This document shows positions 1 to 6,907 of a DNA stretch of 64,000 nt, one piece after another (within the stretch, counting starts at the first letter, position 1; the number at the start of each line of letters is the position of its first letter). Position numbers and translations under genes: made by a program. The stretch is taken from NCBI RefSeq assembly GCF_029278605.1, contig NZ_CP119573.1, forward strand, positions 2,356,001-2,420,000, read 5' to 3'. This DNA comes from Cupriavidus sp. WKF15. Lineage in GTDB: Bacteria > Pseudomonadota > Gammaproteobacteria > Burkholderiales > Burkholderiaceae. The notes under the pieces were generated by a model, which was not told the DNA's origin, ran no database searches, and was given only the letters and a program-made list of their open reading frames with translations.

Positions 1-1193
1 GCCAGCACCAGTACGGCGGCTGTCGGGAGCCAGCCCACGCCACTGGCGACGATGGCATCGCGCATATTGGTCGAGAACCAGGCAATCACGCCAAGCTTGT
101 TGAGCTGCTCGGCGAGCATCACCAGGGCGCCGAACCAGATCAGGGTGTCCCAGGCGCTCTTTTCCGATAAGACGTCGTCCCAGTCGAGCGTGCCTGTAAT
201 GATCAATGCGAACAGGCCGAGAAAGGCGACCACGGTCGGGTCGAGCGTGTATGCCGGGCCAAGGATCATCGCCGGCACGTTGGCCCACAACACCAGCATC
301 ATGGCGAAGACCCCCATCATGACCCGCTCCTGGCCGCTGAGCGGGCCCATGCGGGCCAGTTCGCCTTTGGCATAGTCGACCGCGTTGGGCGTCGCCTTCA
401 ACTCCGGCGGGCAAAGCACGTAAATGACAAGTGGCATCACAAACAGGCAGAGCAGGCCGGGCAGGAGCATGCATAGCGCCCAGGTGGTCCAGCTCAGGTG
501 CAGCGACTGCCCGCTGGCCTTGGCCACATAGTCCACGACCAGCGGGTTCGGCGCGGTGGCTGTCACGAACATGGCCGAGGTGATCGGGTTGGCGTGGTAG
601 TTGACCAGTGCCAGGTAGGTGCCGACCTTGCCCTGTGTCCCCTTGGCCGGATCGGAGTCGAAGGCCCCGGCGATCGAGCGCATGATCGGATGCACGATGC
701 CGCCGCCGCGCGCGGTGTTGCTGGGGGTGAATGGTGCCAGCACCAGCTCGCAGATCGCGAGCCCATAACCGATGCCAATCGTGCGCTTGCCCAATAGCTC
801 GATGAACATCAGGCCGATGCGATTGCCCAGCCCGGTCTTCTTCAGCCCGCGCGAGATCAGGATCGCCACAACGATCAGCCAGATCAGCGGATTCGAGAAA
901 CTGCTGAGGGCATCGGCAATGGCACCTTTGGACGAGTTCGAGGTCACCTGCGCCAGCGACACGATCACGATCGCCATCATTGCCATGACGCCAATCGGCA
1001 TCACCTTGAGAATGATGGCGACGATCGTGGTCAGGAAGATTGCCACCAGGTCCCAGGCGTCGGCCTTCAGGCCAGCCGGCGGGGGTATCAGCAGCAGCGT
1101 GACCAGCACGACTGTACTGATGATGGCCGGCGTCAGCCGGAACGGCACCACCGACATGAAATAGCGATAGATCGCCACGATCTTTGCGAGCAT
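1..1193 (-). CDS. DASS-family anion:sodium symporter (partial)
   Basis: This membrane carrier belongs to the divalent anion:Na+ symporter family (CitT/SdcS-like), which moves di- or tricarboxylates or sulfate across the inner membrane. The gene reads off the window start, so about 398 N-terminal residues are visible. The sequence is a chain of hydrophobic segments and contains the family's SNT motif in 'FTPSNTARGGG' (near residue 155), followed by an 'NYHANPI' segment. The ATG at 1193 is preceded by a good GAGGAG ribosome site. The frame stays open from 1193 to base 1. The substrate cannot be fixed from sequence; a 2-oxoglutarate/malate- or citrate-type substrate is the usual guess for betaproteobacterial members. 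Confidence 0.85.
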   Translation of the reverse strand, partial: MLAKIVAIYRYFMSVVPFRLTPAIISTVVLVTLLLIPPPAGLKADAWDLVAIFLTTIVAIILKVMPIGVMAMMAIVIVSLAQVTSNSSKGAIADALSSFSNPLIWLIVVAILISRGLKKTGLGNRIGLMFIELLGKRTIGIGYGLAICELVLAPFTPSNTARGGGIVHPIMRSIAGAFDSDPAKGTQGKVGTYLALVNYHANPITSAMFVTATAPNPLVVDYVAKASGQSLHLSWTTWALCMLLPGLLCLFVMPLVIYVLCPPELKATPNAVDYAKGELARMGPLSGQERVMMGVFAMMLVLWANVPAMILGPAYTLDPTVVAFLGLFALIITGTLDWDDVLSEKSAWDTLIWFGALVMLAEQLNKLGVIAWFSTNMRDAIVASGVGWLPTAAVLVL

Positions 1194-1419
1194 CTGTGAA
1201 GCTCCTCTAAAAGGAGATCGGGGATAAAAGCCAGCCGAAGTCCCGCGCCACTCGAGGCGCACCGAGCGCCCCCCCGCGACGTAGCACTCTTCCAAAGTCA
1301 GGGTGACCGATGTGCCTCGCGAGCAGAAGTGAATCTTTTCGAGGGGAATGTGAAAAGATTACGAGGACCCGACTTTTGGCGACGCGTTGTCAGGTCAGGC
1401 CATCTGGGCCATGGCACCC

Positions 1420-2385
1420 CTACCGCAGGCCGAGCGTGAACGGCAGCAACAGTGCGTTCAGGAACAGCAGGCCATACGTAATCATCACGACCGGCGGAAT
1501 CTGCCGGCGCTGCGCGATCCCGGCCGCCCGGGGCACAGCACGCCTGCGGTTCCATATGTAGCCCGTTCCCACGCCCAGGACGGCAAGCCCCGATACCAGG
1601 CTTTCCACGAGCAACAGCGCCGGCCAGGCCTTCACGCGACGCTCGGGCGTGCCACTGAATACAGGCAGCGCGGCGGCGTTTGCGTCAGGCAAGCCTCCCT
1701 GCCAGGTCGCGGCGGATACCGCCGGAGCCGCTGGAGCCGCTGGAGCCGCTGGAGCCGCTGGAGCCGCTGGAGCCGCTGGAGCCGCTGGAGCGGCCGTGGC
1801 GGCGAATACCACCGGACCAGCGGCTGCCAGCCCCGGCGCGGAGCCGGGCGCATCGCGCAATGCGGTCCTCCCCTGCGACGGCATGGCGCGCGCAGGCGCG
1901 GGCGCGGGTGCCCTCGATGCCGCCACATGATTTGCCGCGCCCGGGCTCTCCGTTACGCCCTGTCGGGCCATGGCCGGCCTGGCCGGCGTTTTCGGCATGG
2001 CATCGCGCTGTCGCCAGAACTGATGGAAGACCTCGTCCATGCACCGCACGGAATCGCAGGCGTCCCGCCTGGCACGCCATGCCGCGATGTCGGCGGCCTG
2101 CATCGCGCCCTGGCGCAGCATTCTCTGCTGTTCGGCATAGATGCGCTCATAGCGCTCCGACAGCATGGTGTACTCGCAGATCAGGTGCTCCTTGCGGGCA
2201 CCGGCATGCGCATCGGGCCGCCCTTCGCAGCCCACGCCAATGCCGTAGGGCTCATCGCATCGGGTCGACCGACCGCCCACGGGAGCCTTGCAGACAATAT
2301 CCGACGCGTGCGCGCCCGTCCCGGCCAGCAAGGCCGGCACTGCTGCCACGAGCAGCAGGCCCAAGCGCCCGTTGCGTCTCTTCAT
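1420..2385 (-). CDS. Exported/membrane protein with LprI-like domain and Ala-Ala-Pro repeat
   Basis: A 321-residue protein. Residues 1-27 look like a signal peptide ending in AHA. Residues about 65-125 are a Cys-rich helical stretch of the LprI/DUF1311 type (Cys at 70, 110 and 115, with the spaced Tyr/Gln/Trp/Arg pattern of that family), which in known members inhibits lysozyme. Residues about 199-222 are a run of AAP triplets encoded by a 9-bp tandem repeat. Two hydrophobic segments (254-274, 298-318) near the C terminus suggest membrane anchoring, with the LprI-like part in the periplasm. GAGGG sits before the ATG at 2385. The domain assignment is by pattern only; lysozyme inhibition is an inference from the family. 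Confidence 0.65.
   Translation of the reverse strand: MKRRNGRLGLLLVAAVPALLAGTGAHASDIVCKAPVGGRSTRCDEPYGIGVGCEGRPDAHAGARKEHLICEYTMLSERYERIYAEQQRMLRQGAMQAADIAAWRARRDACDSVRCMDEVFHQFWRQRDAMPKTPARPAMARQGVTESPGAANHVAASRAPAPAPARAMPSQGRTALRDAPGSAPGLAAAGPVVFAATAAPAAPAAPAAPAAPAAPAAPAAPAVSAATWQGGLPDANAAALPVFSGTPERRVKAWPALLLVESLVSGLAVLGVGTGYIWNRRRAVPRAAGIAQRRQIPPVVMITYGLLFLNALLLPFTLGLR
1724..1786. repeat. 9-bp tandem repeat, seven perfect copies
   Basis: The unit GGAGCCGCT is repeated seven times without a mismatch, followed by a degenerate eighth unit. It lies inside the LprI-like gene and, read on the minus strand, encodes the AAP run. Because the unit is a multiple of three, gain or loss of copies would keep the frame and only change the length of the linker between the periplasmic domain and the membrane segments. 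Confidence 0.95.
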
Positions 2386-2573
2386 CGTCAGCCCTCGAAG
2401 CAGCGATGCGGACTTTCAACGTTAGTCGATGGTGTGCCGGGGCCCAAGCTGCCATGGCAACTTGCGTGCGGTAGGCCACGTCGTGCTGCCGCCGGCCGCA
2501 GGCGTGCCTTGGCGGTCTCGTCCTGGCGCAGGCCCGCGCCGAATCAGCGCGATCCGGTGCGCGCCCGGCGGTA

Positions 2574-3545
2574 TTACGAGCCCGCCTTGTAGTTCGTCTC
2601 CTTCACGATCTTCTTCCACCGCGCAGTGTCGTCGGCAATGGTCCTGGCGAACTGTTCCGGCGTGCTGCCCACGGCGTCGTAGTCGATGGCGGCCAGCTTT
2701 TCGCGGATATCGGGCTGCGCCACGATACGGGTCACTTCCTTGTTCAGGCGCGTGATGATTTCCTTCGGCGTTCCCGCCGGGGCAAGCAGGCCTGCCCAGG
2801 AACCGAATGCCATGCCGCTATAGCCGGCCTCCTGCATGGTCGGCACATCCGGCAGCGCCGGCGAGCGCTTGTCGGAAAGCACGGCAAGCGGGCGCAGCTT
2901 GCCGGCCTTGATCATGGCGATCGAGTTGAACGGGTCGATCGTCATGTCCACCTCGCCCGCCACCACGGCCTGCATCTGCGGGCCGGTGCCACGGTAAGAC
3001 ACGCTCACGATGTCCGGCGTGCCGGCGGTCGCCTTGAAGCTGGCGCCAATCAGCTCGATCATGCTGCTGCCCGCCGACAGGCTCAGCGGCCGGGTCCTGG
3101 ACTTGGCCAGTGCCACGAATTCCTGCACGGTCCTGGCCGGCACCGACGGGTGCACCACCATCACGAAGCCGATATTGCTGATCAGCGAAATCGGCTCGAA
3201 GCTCTTCAGCGGGTCATAGCCGGCCTTGTAGATCAGCGGGCTGAGCGTCTGCGCCCCAGCCGTGTTGAGCAGCAAGGTATAGCCGTCCGGTGCGGCGCGC
3301 GCGACGACATCGGTGCCGATGATGCCATTGGCACCGGGCCGGTTCTCCACCACCACCGATTGCTTGAGTGCCTCGCCAAGCTTCTGCGAGATCAGGCGCG
3401 CCACCACGTCGGTGGCCCCGCCCGGGGCAAACGGCACCACCATCCGGATCGGTTTGTTCGGATACGTATCGCTCCAGGCCAGTGCGGGCATCGCGCCCAG
3501 CACAGTGGCACAGAGCATCAGGCGGCGACGGAAGTTCGGCTTCAT
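2574..3545 (-). CDS. Bug/TctC-family tripartite tricarboxylate transporter substrate-binding protein
   Basis: A 323-residue periplasmic binding protein of the Bug (TctC) family, which captures carboxylates or similar small acids for TctAB-type uptake or for sensing. The start at 3545 gives a basic N terminus (MKPNFRRR) and a signal peptide cleaved after about residue 25. The typical Bug opening 'YPNKPIRMVVPFAPGG' follows, then 'VVENRPGANG' and the 'PDGYTLL' stretch. An ATG 40 codons upstream is in frame, but it would bury the signal peptide, and the 3545 ATG has a CTGGAGAC ribosome site. No TctA/TctB membrane genes lie nearby, as is common for the many orphan Bug genes of Cupriavidus and Bordetella. 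The ligand is unknown. Confidence 0.9.
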   Translation of the reverse strand: MKPNFRRRLMLCATVLGAMPALAWSDTYPNKPIRMVVPFAPGGATDVVARLISQKLGEALKQSVVVENRPGANGIIGTDVVARAAPDGYTLLLNTAGAQTLSPLIYKAGYDPLKSFEPISLISNIGFVMVVHPSVPARTVQEFVALAKSRTRPLSLSAGSSMIELIGASFKATAGTPDIVSVSYRGTGPQMQAVVAGEVDMTIDPFNSIAMIKAGKLRPLAVLSDKRSPALPDVPTMQEAGYSGMAFGSWAGLLAPAGTPKEIITRLNKEVTRIVAQPDIREKLAAIDYDAVGSTPEQFARTIADDTARWKKIVKETNYKAGS

Positions 3546-3605
3546 CAGATGTCTCCAGTACAGCGTTGACCGTGGCGCGGCCACCTCCGGCCAGTACCAC
3601 GCGGT

Positions 3606-3621
3606 ATTCATATTTATGAAT
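3606..3621. promoter_or_regulatory. Perfect inverted repeat upstream of the Bug gene
   Basis: ATTCATA-TT-TATGAAT is a 7-2-7 perfect palindrome in an AT-rich patch about 60 bp upstream of the Bug gene start. It is the size and shape of a transcription factor operator. No adjacent regulator gene is present, so the binding protein is unknown. Confidence 0.4.
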
Positions 3622-3834
3622 TTATTTTTACGCACATGAAATTGACCGTCAATGTGGGTATCCACGGACGCGCGGCGTCGCCGGTGTCGTCGCTACGCAA
3701 ACAGGAGGGCCAGATGTGTTGGGAGCGACCACACAGCGCGCACGGTCTGAAATGGCGGGATGACGTGCCAATTCGCAAGATTTCTTATTTAATTTCAATG
3801 ACTTGACGACTCGATTCGGGGCTGAGACGAGAGC

Positions 3835-3849
3835 TGGCACACCCCATGC
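3835..3849 (+). promoter_or_regulatory. Sigma-54-like -24/-12 promoter for peptide block 1
   Basis: TGGCAC-N5-ATGC matches the RpoN consensus (TGGCAC-N5-TTGC) with one substitution, and has the right spacing between the GG and GC dinucleotides. It lies about 70 bp upstream of the first peptide gene. The same element recurs with the same context before the third copy, so it has been kept through the block duplication. No enhancer-binding site or NtrC-type activator gene was recognised in the window. Confidence 0.5.
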
Positions 3850-3920
3850 GTATATGACTGCGAGCGCAACACCCGATGCTCTCTAAGCGAAACCAGACCA
3901 GCACCCCAAGGAGTTACATC

Positions 3921-4181
3921 ATGTCCCTCACCATCCAGAACCTGCCCGTCGAACAAGACCTCGACCACGCCAGCATGAGCGCCGTCCGTGGCGGCAGCTT
4001 GTTCCTGAACAACGGCATCAACGCGATCCTGGGCGGCTCCGGCGTTTCCTTCGCCAGCCCCAACATCATCGTGGCCCCGGTCACCCAGGTCGATGCCTCG
4101 ACCCGCACCAACGTCAACCTGTCGAGCATCAGCAACCTGCTCAACAACGTCGGCGGCATCGTGCAGGCCGTGCAGCACTGA
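3921..4181 (+). CDS. Double-glycine-leader-like peptide, paralogue 1
   Basis: An 86-residue precursor-like protein, first of five tandem paralogues. Residues 1-25 form a conserved leader (MSLTIQNLP, then EQDLDHASMSAVRGG) with the spaced Leu/Met/Val and terminal Gly-Gly of double-glycine leaders that C39 peptidases cut. The remaining 61 residues have no Cys, are rich in Gly/Asn/Ser/Val/Thr, and carry the family core 'GVSFASPN' and 'APVTQVDASTRT'. This copy is the most divergent (NNGINAI, VNLSSISNLLNN). AAGGAGTTACATC precedes the ATG. An in-frame ATG 15 codons upstream lacks a ribosome site and is not shared by the other copies. The function is unknown; a secreted bacteriocin-like or signalling peptide is an inference. 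Confidence 0.8.
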   Translation: MSLTIQNLPVEQDLDHASMSAVRGGSLFLNNGINAILGGSGVSFASPNIIVAPVTQVDASTRTNVNLSSISNLLNNVGGIVQAVQH

Positions 4182-4237
4182 TCCCGATCCAACCCGTTCA
4201 GCCCAACCAGCCCAACCAGCCTGCCCAGGAGACCATC

Positions 4238-4498
4238 ATGTCCTTGACCATCCAGAACCTGCCGCTCGAACAAGACCTTGACCACGCCAAGATGGGCGCC
4301 GTGCGCGGCGGCAGCATCTTCGTGAACTCCGGCGTCAACGCCATCGCCAACGGCGCGGGTGTTTCGTTCGCCAGCCCGAACACGATCTATGCTCCGGTCA
4401 CGCAGGTCGATGCCTCGACCCGCACCGACGTCGATATGAAGAGCGTGACGAATACCATCAACAACGTTGGCGGGATCGTCGCGGCCCTGCAGCATTGA
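4238..4498 (+). CDS. Double-glycine-leader-like peptide, paralogue 2
   Basis: Second 86-residue paralogue, 56 bp after copy 1 and so probably cotranscribed with it. It has the standard leader of the family (LPLEQDLDHAKMGAVRGG, Gly24-Gly25) and a mature part differing from copies 3 and 5 at only a few positions (IANGAG, TIYAP). The ribosome site is AGGAGACCATC, shared with copies 4 and 5 but not with copies 1 and 3. A strong intrinsic terminator about 65 bp downstream ends this two-gene unit. Confidence 0.8.
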   Translation: MSLTIQNLPLEQDLDHAKMGAVRGGSIFVNSGVNAIANGAGVSFASPNTIYAPVTQVDASTRTDVDMKSVTNTINNVGGIVAALQH

Positions 4499-4563
4499 GC
4501 CGTACCAGGTTGTATCCGGCGGAGGAGGAGGCGCGCCCGCGTTGCCCCTTGCCTCCGCCACCG

Positions 4564-4597
4564 CAAGGGCCGCCCTTTGACGGGCGGCCCTTGTTTG
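4564..4597 (+). terminator. Intrinsic terminator after peptide block 1
   Basis: CAAGGGCCGCCC pairs perfectly with GGGCGGCCCTTG (12 bp) around a 6-base loop, followed by a short T-rich tail. It lies after copy 2 and before the convergent DUF899 gene. The stem would also form in transcripts from the other strand, with the AA-rich side read as a U-poor tail, so it probably works mainly in the plus direction. Confidence 0.8.
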
Positions 4598-4646
4598 CGC
4601 TGAGATGGACGCTGAGACTGCGCGCGCGGCAAGCGGCGCGTCCGTG

Positions 4647-5345
4647 CTAATACTCCAGCTTCGGATACCAGTCTTTGCCCCGCCCTTGCGGCGTGGTGTC
4701 CAGCAGGCTCCACAGCGGGTCAAGGTCCGGCGCGCCACGCGGATCCTGTCCGGGGTCGGGCGGGATGCCGAACAACTCGCCACTCCAGAAATGCCGGATC
4801 TTCCCGTCCCGGCGCGTGAAGACCGTATAACCCGGCATGTCCGCATCCTCTGGACTGACATAGTCGCGCGTGAAATCCCCGTCGACGTCCGCATAGACCT
4901 TCAGTTTGGTCCAGCCGCGCGCCCGCCTGGCGGCCACCAGCCGGTCGATGGGCGAGCGGGCCACCATCGCCAGCGCCACGCGTTGCTCGATATCCGGCAC
5001 CTTGTGGTCCCACGATGCCATGATCGACGTGCACATCGGACAAGGCTTCTCGCGCTGAGGCCCGAACATGTAGCTGTAGACGACCAGCGTGTCCTTGTCG
5101 CCGAACAGATCGGCCAGCGTGACCGGACCGTTTTCACTTTGGAACGTATAGCGCTTCGTCACCTCGCCGCCCGGCGGCAGCCTGCGCCGCTGTTCGGCCA
5201 CGCGTTCAATGTGCCGGCGCAATTCGATCTCCTCCGCGAGCAGCGCGTTGCGCGCCTGGCGGTATTCCGCGCTTTCATTGGGAAAGCGGATGGGGTTGCG
5301 CTGCGCCAGTTCGGTGGCGGGAACCAGTTCTGACTTTGCGTTCAT
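4647..5345 (-). CDS. DUF899 thioredoxin-like protein
   Basis: A 232-residue cytoplasmic protein of the DUF899 family, which has a thioredoxin-like fold. The 'YSYMFGP' stretch, then 'PCPMCTSIM' with a CxxC pair, and the C-terminal 'DYVSPEDADMPGYTVF' and 'LLDTTPQGRG' blocks are typical. The start at 5345 follows a strong AGGAGGG ribosome site; a longer frame upstream has none. It sits on the minus strand between the two peptide blocks and is convergent with block 1. Whether it is functionally linked to the peptides or merely trapped between duplicated blocks is unclear. The biochemical role of the family is not established. Confidence 0.85.
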   Translation of the reverse strand: MNAKSELVPATELAQRNPIRFPNESAEYRQARNALLAEEIELRRHIERVAEQRRRLPPGGEVTKRYTFQSENGPVTLADLFGDKDTLVVYSYMFGPQREKPCPMCTSIMASWDHKVPDIEQRVALAMVARSPIDRLVAARRARGWTKLKVYADVDGDFTRDYVSPEDADMPGYTVFTRRDGKIRHFWSGELFGIPPDPGQDPRGAPDLDPLWSLLDTTPQGRGKDWYPKLEY

Positions 5346-5643
5346 GTCGACCCTCCTTCCAATCGGTCGTGCCGGGAAATGTGAGTCGCCCGCCCCGGGG
5401 CGGTGTCGACGCATTCCATGGCCCTGTCCTGATTCGTGTCCGCTGGCGGCGAATCGTTCCTCCTGATGGCCTCGTCGTTCACCGGCTGCCGGGCGGGTGT
5501 CGGCGCGTCGCAGACACGTGCTGGAGCAGTGTCGGTCCCGGGCAGACTGCACGCCGGCCAGGCCAGCCCCTCCCATCTTCACCGAATTCATATTTTTCTT
5601 TTTGTTTTCAGACGCTTGCCTCCGAATTCCGGTGCCTGGACCG

Positions 5644-5743
5644 GTGCTGGCACACACCATGCGTATATGCCTGCGAGCGCAACACCCGATGCTCACCACC
5701 CTAAGCAAACCCAGTACCCCAAGGAGTTACATCATGTCCCTCA
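5644..5743 (+). repeat. Duplicated upstream segment (second copy; first at 3831-3930)
   Basis: About 95 bp running from the -24/-12 element through the ribosome site and first codons of copy 3 is nearly the same as 3831-3930 before copy 1. Shared stretches include GCGTATATG, CTGCGAGCGCAACACCCGATGCTC and CCCCAAGGAGTTACATC. Small insertions and deletions sit between them. It shows that the promoter region was duplicated together with peptide genes, giving two separately expressed units. Confidence 0.85.
5648..5662 (+). promoter_or_regulatory. Sigma-54-like -24/-12 promoter for peptide block 2
   Basis: TGGCAC-N5-ATGC, the same element as before block 1, about 72 bp upstream of copy 3. The N5 spacer differs by one base from the first copy while both half-elements are unchanged, which is what selection on a promoter would give. 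Confidence 0.5.
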
Positions 5744-5994
5744 CCATCCAGAACCTGCCGCTCGAACAAGACCTTGACCACGCCAAGATGGGCGCCGTGC
5801 GCGGCGGCAGCATCTTCGTGAATTCCGGCGTCAACGCCATCACCGGCGGCAGCGGCGTCTCGTTCGCCAGCCCCAACACGATCTTCGCGCCGGTCACGCA
5901 GGTCGATGCCTCGACCCGCACCGACGTCGACATGAAGAGCGTGACGAACACCATCAACAACGTGGGCGGCATGGTCGCGGCCCTGCAGCACTGA
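5734..5994 (+). CDS. Double-glycine-leader-like peptide, paralogue 3
   Basis: Third 86-residue paralogue and first of block 2. Its upstream region and ribosome site match those of copy 1, but its protein matches copies 2 and 5 (VNSGVNAI, DVDMKSVTNTINN), so it looks like a recombinant between the two types. The leader ends in Gly24-Gly25 and the predicted mature part is 61 residues. Earlier in-frame ATGs exist, but the true start is fixed by AAGGAGTTACATC and by alignment with the other copies. Forty-nine bases separate it from copy 4. Confidence 0.8.
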   Translation: MSLTIQNLPLEQDLDHAKMGAVRGGSIFVNSGVNAITGGSGVSFASPNTIFAPVTQVDASTRTDVDMKSVTNTINNVGGMVAALQH

Positions 5995-6043
5995 TCCGCC
6001 GATCCAACCCGTTCAGCCCAACCAGCCTACCCAGGAGACCATC

Positions 6044-6304
6044 ATGTCCTTGACCATCCAGAACCTGCCGCTCGAACAAGACCTTGACCACGCCAAGATG
6101 GGCGCCGTGCGCGGCGGCAGCGTCTTCGTGAACTCCGCCATCAACGCCATCACCGGCGGCTCGGGCGTGTCGTTCGCCAGCCCGAACACCATCGTCGCCC
6201 CGGTCACGCAAGTCGATGCCTCGACCCGCACCGATGTCGACATCAAGACCGTCAGCAACATGCTCAACAACGTCGGCGGCATCGTCCAGGCGCTGCAGCA
6301 CTGA
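6044..6304 (+). CDS. Double-glycine-leader-like peptide, paralogue 4
   Basis: Fourth 86-residue paralogue. The leader is identical to that of copies 2, 3 and 5. The mature part shares features with copy 1 (INAI, a SN-LNN segment and a VQALQH end), so it forms a second subtype. The ribosome site is AGGAGACCATC. It is 41 bp from copy 5 and probably cotranscribed with copies 3 and 5. Confidence 0.8.
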   Translation: MSLTIQNLPLEQDLDHAKMGAVRGGSVFVNSAINAITGGSGVSFASPNTIVAPVTQVDASTRTDVDIKTVSNMLNNVGGIVQALQH

Positions 6305-6345
6305 TTTCCCTTTCCAGCTCATACCAGCCTGCCCAGGAGACCATC

Positions 6346-6606
6346 ATGTCCTTGACCATCCAGAACCTGCCGCTCGAACAAGACCTTGACCACGCCAAGA
6401 TGGGCGCCGTGCGCGGCGGCAGCATCTTCGTGAACTCCGGCGTCAACGCCATCGCCAACGGCAGCGGCGTCTCGTTCGCCAGCCCCAACACGATCTTCGC
6501 CCCGGTCACGCAGGTCGATGCCTCGACCCGCACCGACGTCGACATGAAGAGCGTGACGAACACCATCAACAATATGGGGGGAGTGGTCGCGGCCCTGCAG
6601 CACTGA
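6346..6606 (+). CDS. Double-glycine-leader-like peptide, paralogue 5
   Basis: Last 86-residue paralogue, nearly identical to copies 2 and 3 (differences around IANGSG and NNMGGVV). It has the same leader with Gly24-Gly25 and the AGGAGACCATC ribosome site. An intrinsic terminator follows about 85 bp downstream. No C39 peptidase, ABC exporter, HlyD-like protein or immunity gene is found on either side within the window. Confidence 0.8.
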   Translation: MSLTIQNLPLEQDLDHAKMGAVRGGSIFVNSGVNAIANGSGVSFASPNTIFAPVTQVDASTRTDVDMKSVTNTINNMGGVVAALQH

Positions 6607-6692
6607 GCCGCGCAGGAGGAACGGAGCAGCCGGCGCCAGTCCGCGCGCTCCGTTTCACGCGAGCCGCGCCTTGCGCCCGGCTCGCCTTGAAG

Positions 6693-6722
6693 GACCGTCC
6701 CGCCATGGACGGTCTTTGTTTT
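6693..6722 (+). terminator. Intrinsic terminator after peptide block 2
   Basis: GACCGTCC pairs with GGACGGTC (8 bp, 6-base loop) and is followed by TTTGTTTT. This is a standard rho-independent terminator closing the copy 3-5 unit. Confidence 0.85.
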
Positions 6723-6907
6723 ATCCGGCATCCGGCGCTTGGCAGCTCTGCACGCCGGCGTGTCGCCCGACGCAATTGAGTCTGCGCGCGCGGCGGGTTA
6801 CAGTCTGACCCGCCGCGGGGTCGTCCGGCCCCGCGCGACTTTGTCCGGGAATCACCGCGCCAGGCCTGTGCGCCGGCCATGCCATCCCCGGCGCAGGAGA
6901 CCAAGGC

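Noticed and set aside
1724..1786. Possible CRISPR-like repeat
   Set aside because: Units are 9 bp and directly adjacent without spacers, inside a coding frame.
1680..2474. Plus-strand frame with repeated Leu-Glu-Pro units
   Set aside because: It is the shadow of the Ala-Ala-Pro repeat of the minus-strand gene, with no ribosome site and no other coding features.
3914..4894. Long minus-strand frame across the peptide genes
   Set aside because: The same antisense reading recurs in all five copies because the sense genes are similar; composition is that of a shadow.
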